Origin: Adineta ricciae
Lineage: Eukaryota > Rotifera > Eurotatoria > Adinetida > Adinetidae
Reading direction: 5' to 3'
Assembly (NCBI GenBank): GCA_905250025.1
Contig: CAJNOJ010000249.1
Coordinates: 1-64,000, forward strand
DNA: 64,000 nt
Positions 12,101 through 22,791 of this stretch are shown piece by piece; within the stretch, counting starts at the first letter, position 1; each line of letters begins with the position of its first letter. Made by a program: the position numbers and the translations under genes. Under the pieces are notes generated by a model. It was not told the origin of the DNA, did no database searches, and saw only the letters and a program-made list of their open reading frames with translations.

Positions 12101-12544
12101 CTCTGATCAAGTCAGGAACATGTAGACATGAAAAATTCGTGCGAAAAGAACACTGATAACTGTTTAACACGCAACCACGTGCTGTAAGTGATCTGATATG
12201 TGAATTGTTCTCTGTTCTACATCTGCTCTCTGTGCTTCGAGCTCGTTTTACCTTCAATCAATACGAACGTGAGATATTAACGAAAGAAAAGTAAAATAAT
12301 CTTGTGTCATGTCCTTAATTTCTATTAAATGCATGCACATCATAAGAAAAGTAGAACTATCTGCAAATTAGATGGAAAAGAAAGTTCTGAACTTTCTATG
12401 TACTATATTCTAGAATTTTCACCAAGTCTCTTCAATTGAGAGACAAATATTTTCCTGTTCGAAAAAGTACAGAAAGAAAAACTGAAAATATTGGATTAGT
12501 CAACACGCTCAAGGGATCTTCGATGTATCGTCAAAAAATACTTT
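12101..12544. other. Intergenic, no gene seen
   Basis: Separates the GPCR start from the end of the F-box gene upstream on the same strand. No gene-like frame. Confidence 0.5.
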
Positions 12545-14155
12545 TCATTTCCATCGTAAATATAACACATCGCCAATGAATTCAACCGAACAGATCCAAT
12601 TAAAATCTTCACGTTCAATTTGCTTGTGTAGTCTACCAGATAATATTGAATGCGCATCATGGATAATAATTGAATATAAACGAGAGATTTCATCATGAGT
12701 ATATGTTAGAAGAAAGCGAACAATATTTTCCAGATCGTTTTCTCTGATTTTCATTTCTAAGATTTCCAAACGAGGAAATGTGTCAATCAAATCTTGAACG
12801 TTCTCATATGTCAATAATGTTTGGAAGATAATGCGTGGAATTATACAAGAGCAAGTCTTTTTCGAATAGTAGTACGTTTTGAAAGTTAAAACCTCTATAT
12901 TTGTACAAAGGTTTAGCCAATCTATCAGATTATCCATCATACAAGTGTTACTTGTGATTGTTAAACGTTTCAGTTGTTGATACGGCATGGTATTCAGAAT
13001 CTGATGGAATAGTGATGCATTACCAGAATTTTGATACGCAGGGAAGAATGTTAGTTGTGAAGATTGAAATTCAATGATGGTTTTCGCGTCATCAATAGTA
13101 ATATTATGGATCGAACGTGCATCCCGAGTACTCGATGCACGCATTTGGGAATAGAAGAGCATGTAGAAGGTGTTGTTAGTGTTGAAAGTTTGAAAGGTGA
13201 AAAACCATTTTCTTTTCCACCAGAAGGACGAATTGAATTCATTTCGAATGAGATCGTATTCATTTAAACTAGAAATTTCTCCAAAGTGTTGCATTTCAAA
13301 CGTACGAAGATCTGGAAAATGAGACGAGATCAAGCGTTGCCACCGTTTTGCATCCGTCGAATCCATCTTTGAATATGACGAAATACGTAGTATCTGAATT
13401 TGATGACATAATTTCGATAAGAATACTTCCAACTGTTCAACCTGTGTTGAAGTTTGCAAATGTAAACAAGTCAAATGTTTCACTAGCAATGGCATCAGAC
13501 TATCAGTACTAAACATCGGCGAAAAGCAACTCACTTCCGCATGAACGAGCTTCGGGAGATGTCGAAATATGTCAGTTACATTCTTCACAGTATACGACGT
13601 CCTACTCACAAAATATTCTATTGGACTAATTTTAGCGCATAAGTTAGCCAACTCAAGGAATTCGATCTTTCCATTAAACGTAGTATTGCAATATTTCAGA
13701 ACAGGTAGAGCCAATAATGCGTCGTGAACATCACGGAGGAATGTAATGGCCCCAACCATCGTAGCGGTAAGTGAGAAAAGCCGTGGAAGTGTTGAGAGAG
13801 TTGTTAGGATAGAAACTAACTTCAATAGGTTTACTTTATGAAGCACCAACGATTCGAGGCGAATGAATGACGAATCCAATGGAATTAACGAAAGAACATA
13901 ATCGACAGCGGTTGGATTTGAGAAACGAAGTGATAAAATATCAGCCACAGGTTTAGATCTTATGTATTGACAACGTTCTGATAAGCTGACTCTACTTGCG
14001 GAATGTATAGAAAATTTCCATGGTAAACTTAAATATTTGAAAAACTGTTGGAAACGACGGTTTAATTTTGAAAACACGGCGTATGCATCACAAATGTCAA
14101 GATATTCAATGATTTCATAAAAAATCTCATTTGATAAATCCTCGAAACACGTCAT
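12545..14155 (-). CDS. F-box protein with LRR-like repeats
   Basis: Single exon. The frame is open from 14239, but I place the start at 14155 because the F-box begins at once there (MTCFEDLSNEIFYEIIEYLD); this gives 536 aa. The F-box occupies about residues 1-45. The rest is a divergent leucine-rich region with recurring units such as LVHAEVSCFSPMF, LTCLHLQTSTQVEQLE and IQILRISSYS. A motif DSTDAKRWQRLISSHFPDLRTFEMQH corresponds to the DASRWERII segment of the neighbouring pseudogene. F-box proteins recruit substrates to SCF ubiquitin ligases through Skp1; the LRR-like part would bind the substrate. Substrate and complex membership here are unknown. It belongs to a family with at least four other copies in this window. 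Confidence 0.78.
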   Translation of the reverse strand: MTCFEDLSNEIFYEIIEYLDICDAYAVFSKLNRRFQQFFKYLSLPWKFSIHSASRVSLSERCQYIRSKPVADILSLRFSNPTAVDYVLSLIPLDSSFIRLESLVLHKVNLLKLVSILTTLSTLPRLFSLTATMVGAITFLRDVHDALLALPVLKYCNTTFNGKIEFLELANLCAKISPIEYFVSRTSYTVKNVTDIFRHLPKLVHAEVSCFSPMFSTDSLMPLLVKHLTCLHLQTSTQVEQLEVFLSKLCHQIQILRISSYSKMDSTDAKRWQRLISSHFPDLRTFEMQHFGEISSLNEYDLIRNEFNSSFWWKRKWFFTFQTFNTNNTFYMLFYSQMRASSTRDARSIHNITIDDAKTIIEFQSSQLTFFPAYQNSGNASLFHQILNTMPYQQLKRLTITSNTCMMDNLIDWLNLCTNIEVLTFKTYYYSKKTCSCIIPRIIFQTLLTYENVQDLIDTFPRLEILEMKIRENDLENIVRFLLTYTHDEISRLYSIIIHDAHSILSGRLHKQIEREDFNWICSVEFIGDVLYLRWK

Positions 14156-14928
14156 TTGAATTCCAGTGGAAAAAACGTGTAAGTTTAACTTAACTCGAAG
14201 AAAAAAACAACTGTTTTTATTCAAGAACGCAAGTAACATAGAAACACGACGACGTGAGTAATGTTTTGATCACCAACGAGATGAGAGCATTTTTAATGGC
14301 AGAACTCTCTTTTTCAATAATTTTCATTTGATTTTGAGAAGTAATTTGCTGTGAAAAGTGTTGTTTCCGCTATCTTCAATTCGTTCCCTCGTACGACATG
14401 GCCTTCTCTGTTGTACTATTTTTAAATTACAATACAAAAACTATTTGTTCTTAGTGAATTCAATAACATTGAGTCTATTAGATCAAGGAGACAAAAACTA
14501 CCGTCACTGAAAGTCTGGACAAAGTATTTTCATTAATATGCAATTAATTAGTACGAGTACTAAAACAACTCGCATGAATATACGTTGTTGGTTTGCATAA
14601 GGTGCAAAAATCTGCGAGTATTTTGTCTTCTCGTTTTAAAGCATCGTCTGCAACGACAGAAGATATTTCAGCGCCTTAGAATCAAAGTTTGCCTCTTGCA
14701 GAGTAAAAGAACAGATGTGAACAAATCCGTAGTCAATTCGCGTGTTCTGAAGATTTATGTGCAACAATAGAGATAGTCTGAAGGTTTTAATATTCTTTGA
14801 TTTATTATCGATGTTACATAGGAATACAAGAAAATTTTTATGCGAGTAAGAATACTATAAAAATGGAAAGCAAATGAGATATTTCGAGGGTGTATTCCGT
14901 TATTGGCTGCTTTGCATCATCGTTCAGA
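14156..14928. other. Intergenic between divergent F-box start and microprotein end
   Basis: Holds the upstream region of the F-box gene and the 3' flank of the small gene at 14929. No additional gene seen. Confidence 0.5.
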
Positions 14929-15194
14929 TTACCATCTTCGGAATGGGAAACCATAGTTGCCAAATGTTGGATAAGAACTTCCGTATGTTTGTCCAGCAAA
15001 TGGATTTGTCAAACCGCTGAGATAGCTGGAACCATAGGGATCTATAGAAATGTCGAATAAATAGAAAGAACAATTCCCTTGAACCTTGAAAATCACTTAC
15101 TGCTGATTGAAGTTGTCAATGTTGGACTAAGCCAGCTGCTTGATTGTAAATCACGTTGAAGTGAAGCATAAGGATTGTAACTGTTTCCCCACAT
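14929..15194 (-). CDS. 68-residue two-exon microprotein, Tyr/Pro/Gly-rich
   Basis: Exons 15194..15101 and 15041..14929; the 59-nt intron has donor GTAAGT and acceptor TTTCTATAG and phase 1, and the join gives exactly 69 codons. The protein begins MWGNSYNPYASLQRDLQSSS and ends NYGFPFRRW. It is rich in Tyr, Pro, Gly, Ser and aromatic residues, with no signal peptide, membrane helix or cysteine. A TATAAATA box lies 80 nt upstream. Each exon alone is too short to be noticed as an ORF; the evidence is the combination of TATA box, consensus splice sites and coherent composition across the join. Function unknown; the composition resembles intrinsically disordered, condensate-forming or structural peptides. 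Confidence 0.62.
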
Positions 15195-15274
15195 GTTCTT
15201 GCGTTGGTATGTCGTTGAGTGTAGTAATATGAATATGAATGTAGAATGAATACAACTGATGGAATTTGACAAAC

Positions 15275-15282
15275 TATTTATA
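15275..15282 (-). promoter_or_regulatory. TATA box of the microprotein gene
   Basis: Minus strand reads TATAAATA, 80 nt upstream of the ATG at 15194. A near-consensus match at the expected distance. Confidence 0.6.
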
Positions 15283-15289
15283 GGACAGG

Positions 15290-16162
15290 TGTTCTACGAG
15301 GAAGAGACGAAGAAAATTGGTCACGCATGTCTCTTTTCATTGAATCAATGTTTGTAAGGTTAACAATGTTACCTTCACTTGACAACTGACAATGAATTTC
15401 TTTTTGTTATTCATAAACAAAAGATTTTTGTCCTTAAACTACCATATGTGAGGAAGAAGAATAATAGAAAAGGAAGAGAATTGATCAATCATAACTTAAT
15501 CTCTTTTCAATATATACATATATCTATCGATGATAATAAACTACAGAATTATACAAGCTTATACCTTTACATATGTTCTTTCTTTTGTTGAGCGTGTATT
15601 TATTCTTCTTTTTATTGTTCAAACTTTTTTTTATCGTACCTATTGATCTTTCTGTCCTTGACGTACATGGTCATTTCACGTCGAATGTAATGACAACAAA
15701 GAAAGAAAACCTCTACACAATACTTGTACATGAGCAATGTTCATCAGTCCGTATCGACTATACTTTCGAAGATACAACACGTTGGATAAATCGAGCATAT
15801 GGAAAGAAAAATCTCACGATTGTATAGGCGTATTTTTATTTCTCTACAACGAAACTATGGCTTATTTATTGTACTTATGAAAATCATATTCTAAGAAATG
15901 TTTCTGGCGTTTTATCAATATTTATGGTGAAAAATAATCCATAAATACGTTTTTGGAGACAAAAGAAAGGTAATTCAATCTATAGTTCTTGTTTATCTTG
16001 TGCATTTAACCTATGAAGAGGTCATAAAGAGACAATTTCATTGTTGAGAAAAACGAAACAAAATTTAAAGCACATTTCGTAATGGTAAGTCAATTTAAGT
16101 ATGCTTACAACAAAAGTGATATAGTGAATTTGACTTTAGTTCTCTCGAGTGTAAATTCAACT
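15290..16162. other. Intergenic, no gene seen
   Basis: Two overlapping + frames (15379-15591, 15573-15827) are low-complexity and show no domain or consistent start context. Confidence 0.5.
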
Positions 16163-17908
16163 TTAAAGTTGTAATTGAAATGTAGATTTCTTGCCGATTG
16201 TATTTCGAAGTCGTTGTTTGCCATCATCGGATAGATTACATTTTTCTAAATATAAAGATCGCAAAGTATGATTATCACTTATTGTATCAATAATACTATC
16301 GATACATCCATCTCCTATGCACACGTTTCGACTCAGACTTAATGATTTTAGGCTAGAGTTTGGACTTTGTGTTAATGCGTTCATGAATGATATGACGCCT
16401 TGATCGTCGATCAGGTTTCTCTCAAGATTCAACATTTGGAACACTTGTGGATAGCGAATCAATACGTCTGCTAGTGATGCTGCACCTCTGTTCGTTATTT
16501 GATTATCGATAATAAAGAATCTTAAATCAGAGCGGTCATATATAGTTTCGATCAGATGACACATTAGTTCATCTCCTAACCGATTGTTTACAAGATAAAT
16601 CGTCTCTAACTGGAGATTGCTAGCGACTATGTTCACCAGAACATCGATCATCGTATCGGTGATGGCTCCATTGGTTAAGCGCAGTATTTTAACACTTGAT
16701 CCACTCAAACTTTCTGTACCACTACTGAGAGAGTGACTAGACATTTGCGAAGTAAGAAAAGATGATAACGTTGGTTTCTGTGGCTCTGCTCGAGATACTG
16801 TCGAACCAACTTGTGGACATGTTGACGTATCAGAATTAATGAGTTCGACCGCTGATGACATTGTTTCGTTGGTATTTCTTTCTGACGGAGTATCGAACCA
16901 TACTTTCTGATGTGTTGTACTTTTTTCCGCTGTATTTGCTTCGTCATCTGTATTCGTTTCAACATTTGCAGTTATCGTGTAGTCCGTATTTGCTTCAGCA
17001 TTTGAACTTGTTACAAGATCTGTATTAACTCCAGTATGTGCGATTACTATACTATCTGTATTTGTTTCAGCATGTGCCATTAGTATGTAATCTGTATTTT
17101 CACTAGCATCCATCGTCGACAATGGTTGATCGATGTTGGAAGTCAGTTCAAAAGTCGAAGAGATGGAACTGTCAGTTTTTAGAAAGTGGAATGGTGGCTC
17201 CGTTTCTTTTATATGAATTATCCATCGACCAGGACCCACATTTAAGCAATCGATAACGATAAAACTACGTGCGGTAACGAGAAGAATCTCTTCTTCTTTT
17301 GCATAATGTGAATATTGTCGAATATCTTTTCCTGTAAAGGAATCAATAATAAACAATGTTCCATCACCTTTATCTCCAAAAAAAAGATTCGATTGCAAAA
17401 CACTCAGCGAAGTAGTACAAGAGGAGAAACCCCACCATACAAAGTCCTTGCCTTTCGTATAAGATCCACTGAGATCCTGCTTGACACCTCGATAAACTAT
17501 TCCATGATATGACGGTAGATGTGATAATGCGGTAATAAGTAATTTCAAATAGAGAAACCAACATTTGAGATTCTCTTCTCTTTCCAACGTGCAGCAGCGT
17601 AGGGTTGAATTAAGCGTGAAATATAAAGACATTTTCGTATTGCTTTCCATTGTATAGACTGTGATGGCTGCAGAAAGGTCTGCTGCAAGTTGAGTTGGAC
17701 AATTCTTATGATTTGCTTTCGCAATATACACCATTTTGTCAATATTAGGAACCTTTTCCCTAATCGGTTCGACAGCTTCTTCTAATGAAACCAAAGGCAT
17801 TTGTTCGTACCCTTCGATGGGAAGTAAAAATTTCATCGGCTCGCCTACTAAATCCGAGAGACGTCCACTGTAACCTGACTCTGCGGCACTTTTATCATCA
17901 TTGGCCAT
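16163..17908 (-). CDS. NAD(P)+-arginine ADP-ribosyltransferase fused to C-terminal LRRs
   Basis: Single exon, 581 aa, no signal peptide, so probably cytosolic. Residues ~60-235 form an R-S-E class mono-ADP-ribosyltransferase domain. The NAD-binding Arg is in GIVYRGV (R140), the STS-type segment is FSSCTTS (161-167), and the ExE motif is intact in YAKEEEILL (E205 and E207). A linker at about 271-326 carries ~4.5 tandem 12-residue units beginning NTD. The C-terminal ~170 residues are ribonuclease-inhibitor/NLR-type LRRs (LETIYLVNNRLGDELMCHLI; LRFFIIDNQITNRGAASLADVL; SLKSLSLSRNVCIGDGCIDSI). The enzyme class transfers ADP-ribose from NAD+ to arginine; the LRR domain presumably chooses the target. 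All key residues are present, so activity is likely. Bdelloids are known for expanded ART families. Confidence 0.85.
   Translation of the reverse strand: MANDDKSAAESGYSGRLSDLVGEPMKFLLPIEGYEQMPLVSLEEAVEPIREKVPNIDKMVYIAKANHKNCPTQLAADLSAAITVYTMESNTKMSLYFTLNSTLRCCTLEREENLKCWFLYLKLLITALSHLPSYHGIVYRGVKQDLSGSYTKGKDFVWWGFSSCTTSLSVLQSNLFFGDKGDGTLFIIDSFTGKDIRQYSHYAKEEEILLVTARSFIVIDCLNVGPGRWIIHIKETEPPFHFLKTDSSISSTFELTSNIDQPLSTMDASENTDYILMAHAETNTDSIVIAHTGVNTDLVTSSNAEANTDYTITANVETNTDDEANTAEKSTTHQKVWFDTPSERNTNETMSSAVELINSDTSTCPQVGSTVSRAEPQKPTLSSFLTSQMSSHSLSSGTESLSGSSVKILRLTNGAITDTMIDVLVNIVASNLQLETIYLVNNRLGDELMCHLIETIYDRSDLRFFIIDNQITNRGAASLADVLIRYPQVFQMLNLERNLIDDQGVISFMNALTQSPNSSLKSLSLSRNVCIGDGCIDSIIDTISDNHTLRSLYLEKCNLSDDGKQRLRNTIGKKSTFQLQL
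16919..17098 (-). repeat. In-frame 36-bp tandem repeat coding for 12-residue NTD units
   Basis: The linker of the ART-LRR protein consists of diverged 12-residue units: NTDYILMAHAET, NTDSIVIAHTGV, NTDLVTSSNAEA, NTDYTITANVET, then a partial NTDDEANT. The unit length is exactly 36 bp, so the array can expand or contract without breaking the frame. Confidence 0.7.
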
Positions 17909-19523
17909 GATGGTGTTAACAATTGAAATGAATATGCTAGCTTCAAAGCTCTACACACTTACTAGGTAATTGTCACTGTTTCAATCGATCAAACAAAGTA
18001 GAAATGTAAAAAAACCCTCAGATTTCATCGTTATTTTTACGAACTCATTTCTCTGTGAAAAAAAAACGAAACAAAGCACACCTAAGTCGAGCACAAGCAA
18101 AGGAAGAGAAAAACAAACCTCTTTCATTGTAATTATTTGCCTATACACACAAAGATGCCCAATTGCGGGATCGTAGAAGCAATATTTTCATGCAGTAAAA
18201 AATCACAATTACTGAGATGAGAAGTCTTTTCGATAACAGATGTTAAAGCGAACTCTGTAGATTTTATCACGGACTCCAAAGAATTTGGGACATAAGCAAC
18301 GTTGAACTAAGAATGAAAACGATTTAAATGCTTCTTGCAACCCACGGAAATGACGTCATGGCCAATCTAGCAGAAGTAGCATTTGTGCAAAAATTTCAAC
18401 TTTTCCCGCATTGATAAAAGTTCGATTCATTTTGAAGCACTTAAAACTGAATGATCGGATGAACTCACTTCACGGTCTAGGCCCAAATGTTCAAGATCTG
18501 TGATACAACGGGCCAGAACAATGAGATGCTCGATTTTCCTTTCGCATATTTTCAAAGTTAATTTCGATAAGTTTGTACTTGGTTCTATTATTACTACCAC
18601 GATAATATACACACACGTGCAAAGAATATGCTAATGGAAATATGAGAATAAGTCTCCACGCTTCATTTCAGTATCTAAATAATCTAAAGTTGAACTTCTT
18701 AGCTGGCAGGTATTAGCACAAATGAAAACTATACCGAAGAGTTTCTACCAGATGATTGCGAATATTTGATTTGACAATAATTCAGTTATGGAATAGACAG
18801 AACGAATTCAATGACTATCTCTTCGCGTATTTAAATACCGCTAATGATCGAAAGCGGAGTAAGTCCGCATAGAACTTTTTATTTATATTAAATGACAATC
18901 GTAACACTTCAAACATTTCAGTCGTTGCCAAGAAATGACCAGTTGAAAAGTGCATGCAACAATATATGATGATCAATGAATAATCGATTGAAATATGTTT
19001 TTAAATTGAAGAATATTGAATATGTTCGAGAATGTGTACCCTCACCCACACCCACCCTTATTCACAACAGGGTAATGTATTGGTACTCTTTTATTTGATT
19101 TTCTAAATACGTGGTAACGTGTACACTCGTTCTTTTTCTCTTTCCTTAAGTACATACTGCGTCAATAATATACTCAGAAAGTGAAAGTTTAGTTGTCGAT
19201 TTTTTTTCTTTTCTTCAGATGAAGAATTGTATCCTCGAAAGAATCTTTTACGAATATCGAGAAAAACAATCTTTTGACAGAAAACTATAACGAATATACA
19301 CACGAGTTTGTGCATTTGGGTCAACATCAATCAAAACGAATTGAATCAGAGCGAGAGAGAGAGAGAGAGAGAGAGAGAATGTAATTGAAATCTTTCGTTG
19401 TCACCAATTTATATAACAAGAAATAATATTGATATTATTCTTTTCTGTGTATATTTAAATGATTGTTAAATATGATAATGGATAATTTAAATAAGGTCAG
19501 CAAGTTTGACGATCTAATTAGAT
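17909..19523. other. Intergenic, no firm gene
   Basis: No complete gene. A 61-codon minus-strand frame at 18612-18427 (STNLSKLTLKICERKIEHLI) faintly resembles the LRR-like part of the local F-box family and might be a relic, but is too short to call. A (GA)n microsatellite lies at 19353-19378. Confidence 0.45.
19353..19378. repeat. (GA)n microsatellite
   Basis: Thirteen uninterrupted GA units in intergenic DNA. Confidence 0.9.
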
Positions 19524-20636
19524 TTATGAAAATAAAGTTCCTTCGTCAATTTTCTCAATTGGAAAAGCATCTTTTGTTTGAGCTTCAGTAAGTGCTTGAC
19601 GTGCAAGAGACGACCAATCATGAAAATATATTGACATGTCATCATCAGCTGTTATTCGAATACCATCAGGGAATAAAAGTCTTTCGAATTGAGTACTATA
19701 AGAAGGAACAGCACAGAAAAATGTTGTCTTTTCGGCATATGTTTGTATCAGTTCATTAATACTTCGATTCTTATCGTTGGAATGTATGAAAAGATCTTCA
19801 AACGCCAGGAATGTTCTTAATCGACCAGTATAAGTGAAAGTTTTAGGTGAAATTGAACGCCATAAACGAGTTTTTCCAAAGACAATCGTAGTGTATTTGT
19901 TTGTATCAAGTATTCCTTCGAATTGACAACCATGAAAATAATTGGGATGATAAACAAAACAAGGTTCATGTGTGACAAAGAATTCGATTGTATCAACGAG
20001 CATTTCCGATTGTAAAATTAAATTATCTTCGATAAAAAATAGAATCGTATCTAAATGAATATCGGAATTATATTTCGTATGATTTAATATGAATTTTAGA
20101 GTCATGTCTTCTCTATGATCATTTGTGGGAATGATATGCATTCTTCTTGTATACGGTTCATAAATACTTTTAAACCACATTGTTAAACGTTCGTACATCA
20201 TATTACTGAAATGTTCACTAAGAAAAATCAAAATATTCGTTCGTAGTTGTTGTTTAAAGGGTAATTTTTCTAGATTTTTTGAAAGTAAATAAGAAGAAAC
20301 GAGTTTTCTATAGAATTCGTGATTATTTTCTAGTTTCGATGAGAATTGTAATATGAGATAAACATCTGATAGAAGAGTAATCGTATAATTTGTGAAATAA
20401 TATTCACCAATAGTACTGTTGAATTCTAATGATCCTAATGAAACACTTCTTCGTAGAACTGAGTTACATTGATCATAAATATCGTTTTTCATCACATTTG
20501 TTATGTTTTGAATTTGTTTTCGAAAGATTATCGGAACAAAAGATTTTGTTGAAAAGATTGATAATGATGGAAAATAGATTAATATTTCATAAATAACAAA
20601 AATCCAAAAGATGAGTAGAATAATGAGAGTTTTCAA
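19524..20636 (-). CDS. Type II membrane protein, glycosyltransferase-like
   Basis: Single exon, 370 aa. The N-terminus has one signal-anchor helix (TLIILLIFWIFVIYEILIYF) preceded by only two residues, the layout of Golgi type II glycosyltransferases. In the luminal part, LDTILFFIEDNLILQSEMLV resembles the FxEDDYL motif of a bacterial-type glycosyltransferase family. It is followed by FGKTRLWRSISPKTFTYTGRLRTF, which matches the FGKxxxWRxxxSTTMTFAARxxTL block of that family. The second Asp of the acidic motif is Asn here (EDN), which could affect metal or nucleotide-sugar binding. The assignment rests on these two blocks and membrane topology; donor and acceptor are unknown. It could be a protein or lipid glycosyltransferase acquired from bacteria. 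Confidence 0.6.
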   Translation of the reverse strand: MKTLIILLIFWIFVIYEILIYFPSLSIFSTKSFVPIIFRKQIQNITNVMKNDIYDQCNSVLRRSVSLGSLEFNSTIGEYYFTNYTITLLSDVYLILQFSSKLENNHEFYRKLVSSYLLSKNLEKLPFKQQLRTNILIFLSEHFSNMMYERLTMWFKSIYEPYTRRMHIIPTNDHREDMTLKFILNHTKYNSDIHLDTILFFIEDNLILQSEMLVDTIEFFVTHEPCFVYHPNYFHGCQFEGILDTNKYTTIVFGKTRLWRSISPKTFTYTGRLRTFLAFEDLFIHSNDKNRSINELIQTYAEKTTFFCAVPSYSTQFERLLFPDGIRITADDDMSIYFHDWSSLARQALTEAQTKDAFPIEKIDEGTLFS

Positions 20637-21833
20637 TCGAATGTGCTTAACAAATAATAGAGAATTAATTAATGATCTAAATCAACTAATTATGATTTTC
20701 ATACTTTGATTTTTCGTCGGAATACGAAACATTGTGAAACTTTTCTCATCGAATATGTTCTTTTGTCTCTTTGAAAATTCTTCATTTTCCTCTTTTCTCA
20801 CTTTGGCTTCTTTCCAACACAAAAGAATTGATTACTAATCAAAATTATTTACATAATTTTCTATTTTCTAATTTCATTCGAATCAACTGCGAACATAATA
20901 CAAAATCAGTATTTCTACATCATCTCGAATATTCTCATTTCTTATTAAAGAACGAAATGCGGATTAAGTATCAATCTTCTTTGTATGGAACACGTGTGTT
21001 GTTCGTATAGTTTATGTTTGCACGTTTCTTTTCAAGTTCCAACATGTGTGTAGGATTTATTTGGATATTAATTATATCAACGAATATTTCTGTACGATCT
21101 CAGCTTCTTTCATCATCTTCTGAGTATTATTTGTGACTTATTCTTATTTAATTCATGTAATATCGCGTTTCTATATTTGTAATTCTTCATAAATATCGAT
21201 CTTTATTAACTTTTCACCCTCAATTGGATGCAAATTCTAGTTATTTGGAGTTGTGCTGGTATTTTCACTTGTTGTATTTTGTTAATATTATTAGAAATCG
21301 ATTTAATTATAGAAAAATAAAACTTGAAAAGAAAACCGAAGATTGAATGAGATGCTCTTATTTCATTGATTTATACAGATCTACATAAAATTAATCATAG
21401 AATTAAAGTATTTATTCCATTTGTACACAAATCATTCGAAATGATTACCTTGACATTTCATTGTTGGAATGAGTAATCTCATATGAATCATTTTTAAGTG
21501 GCATCTCAATGTTTTATATGTAAACAAAACATAGACGTCTTTTACACACGATGTGTCAGATTAAAGTACAGGTGATATTTCGAGAAAAATAATGTTGAAA
21601 GAACTCATATAATTCGATATTTTGCGAAGGATGAAATTGTTCCTCTTTCGATCTACAAGTGCTCTTCTGTTGGAATGACGAAATCATGATAGATGAATCA
21701 TTCATATGGAAATATATGTAAATAATGTTGCAAAAGGATGTGAATAAAAAGCGAAAGCTACATGAAATATTAGTTTCAGTATACTCTGTTAATTTTCTTT
21801 TAACAGTAACTCATATCGATCGATTCAAAGAAG
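20637..21833. other. Intergenic between divergent genes
   Basis: Lies between the divergent starts of the minus-strand membrane protein and the plus-strand C2 gene, so it carries both promoters. The 79-codon + frame at 20771 has no protein features. Confidence 0.5.
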
Positions 21834-22211
21834 ATGGTACCGGGTGTTCTCGAAGTAACGATCGTTGAAGGACGTAGTTTGAAAAACTGTGCTTTTTTTG
21901 GAGAAAATGATGCGTACGTAGAAGTGTATACTGAAAAAAAGTATAAACAACGTACACGAACAATTAAAAACAGTAACAATCCAGTTTGGAACGAACAACT
22001 TCGATTCAATATTCATAAAGGCGATGATACAATTCATTTTGATGTTTATGATGCTGATTTAATCGGTCGAGACACAATTGGTAAATGTAAAATTAGACTC
22101 AAACAAGTTTTTGATGATGGTGAATTTGACCAATGGATCAAACTACCAGCACATTTTGGATTATCATCTCGTGGTGAAATTCATGTTATGATGACTTTTA
22201 CAGTAAATTGA
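21834..22211 (+). CDS. Single C2-domain protein
   Basis: Single exon, 125 aa, made up almost entirely of one C2 domain. It opens MVPGVLEVTIVEGRSLKN, has the first Ca-loop region in FFGENDAYVEV, the central NSNNPVWNEQLRFNI block, and the second loop VYDADLIGRDTIGKCKI. Aspartates and Asn in the loops (ENDAY; DADLIGRD) are compatible with Ca2+-dependent phospholipid binding, although the first loop has Asn for one of the usual Asp residues. Small lone C2 proteins of this type occur in plants and protists. It is a cytosolic protein probably recruited to membranes by calcium. An AATAAA signal occurs about 130 nt after the stop. Confidence 0.85.
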   Translation: MVPGVLEVTIVEGRSLKNCAFFGENDAYVEVYTEKKYKQRTRTIKNSNNPVWNEQLRFNIHKGDDTIHFDVYDADLIGRDTIGKCKIRLKQVFDDGEFDQWIKLPAHFGLSSRGEIHVMMTFTVN

Positions 22212-22791
22212 TGTTCTTCTTAACAATTTATATTTACTTTTTTCTCTCTATTTTAGCCTGATTAGTCCAAGACTATGAACGATGATTTCGTTTTATACAT
22301 TTTATACACCAGTTCATGCTTTTACTATATGACTTTTTCTGTATAATAAAGGTAATTGATCATTTTCAAGAAAAGTACTTCGTCAAAGATTCTGTTAATC
22401 ATGAATAATAACTGTTGCGAGGAGCTCAGTGGAAATGTTTATATTTAAACTATAGATAGAAGACGTATTTTCCAGATATACTCTCGCTTGGTGAAGATTG
22501 CTTGTCATGTATTACCACATCTCGATTTCGTGAGAAAATATTTCCTTGATCTGTTGGAAAGGTATGAAAAGTCACGGCGTAGATTATGTATAAAAATTTA
22601 TGGTAACAGTGAGTTGTAGCCGGGTGAATATTATTTTATTGGTGAAGTCGACTTGATATACGATAGAGAACAATGCTGAAAGAGCGTTGAATGCGTGAAG
22701 GATACAAGAAGCAAAGCAAGTATGAAAGAGTGCTGAATGAGTAATGAGTAATGAGGAAAGTGAAAGCCAAGAGTAGAAATTATACGAGTTT
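22212..22791. other. 3' flanks of convergent C2 and NHL genes
   Basis: No additional gene. Contains the AATAAA of the C2 gene and the downstream region of the minus-strand NHL gene. Confidence 0.5.

Noticed and set aside
14156..14239. Earlier in-frame ATG for the F-box gene
   Set aside because: The F-box begins directly at the ATG at 14155, as in the other family members; the extra residues have no counterpart.
18427..18612. Minus-strand fragment resembling the F-box family LRR region
   Set aside because: Only about 35 residues resemble the family and no flanking pieces could be followed; too weak to call a pseudogene.
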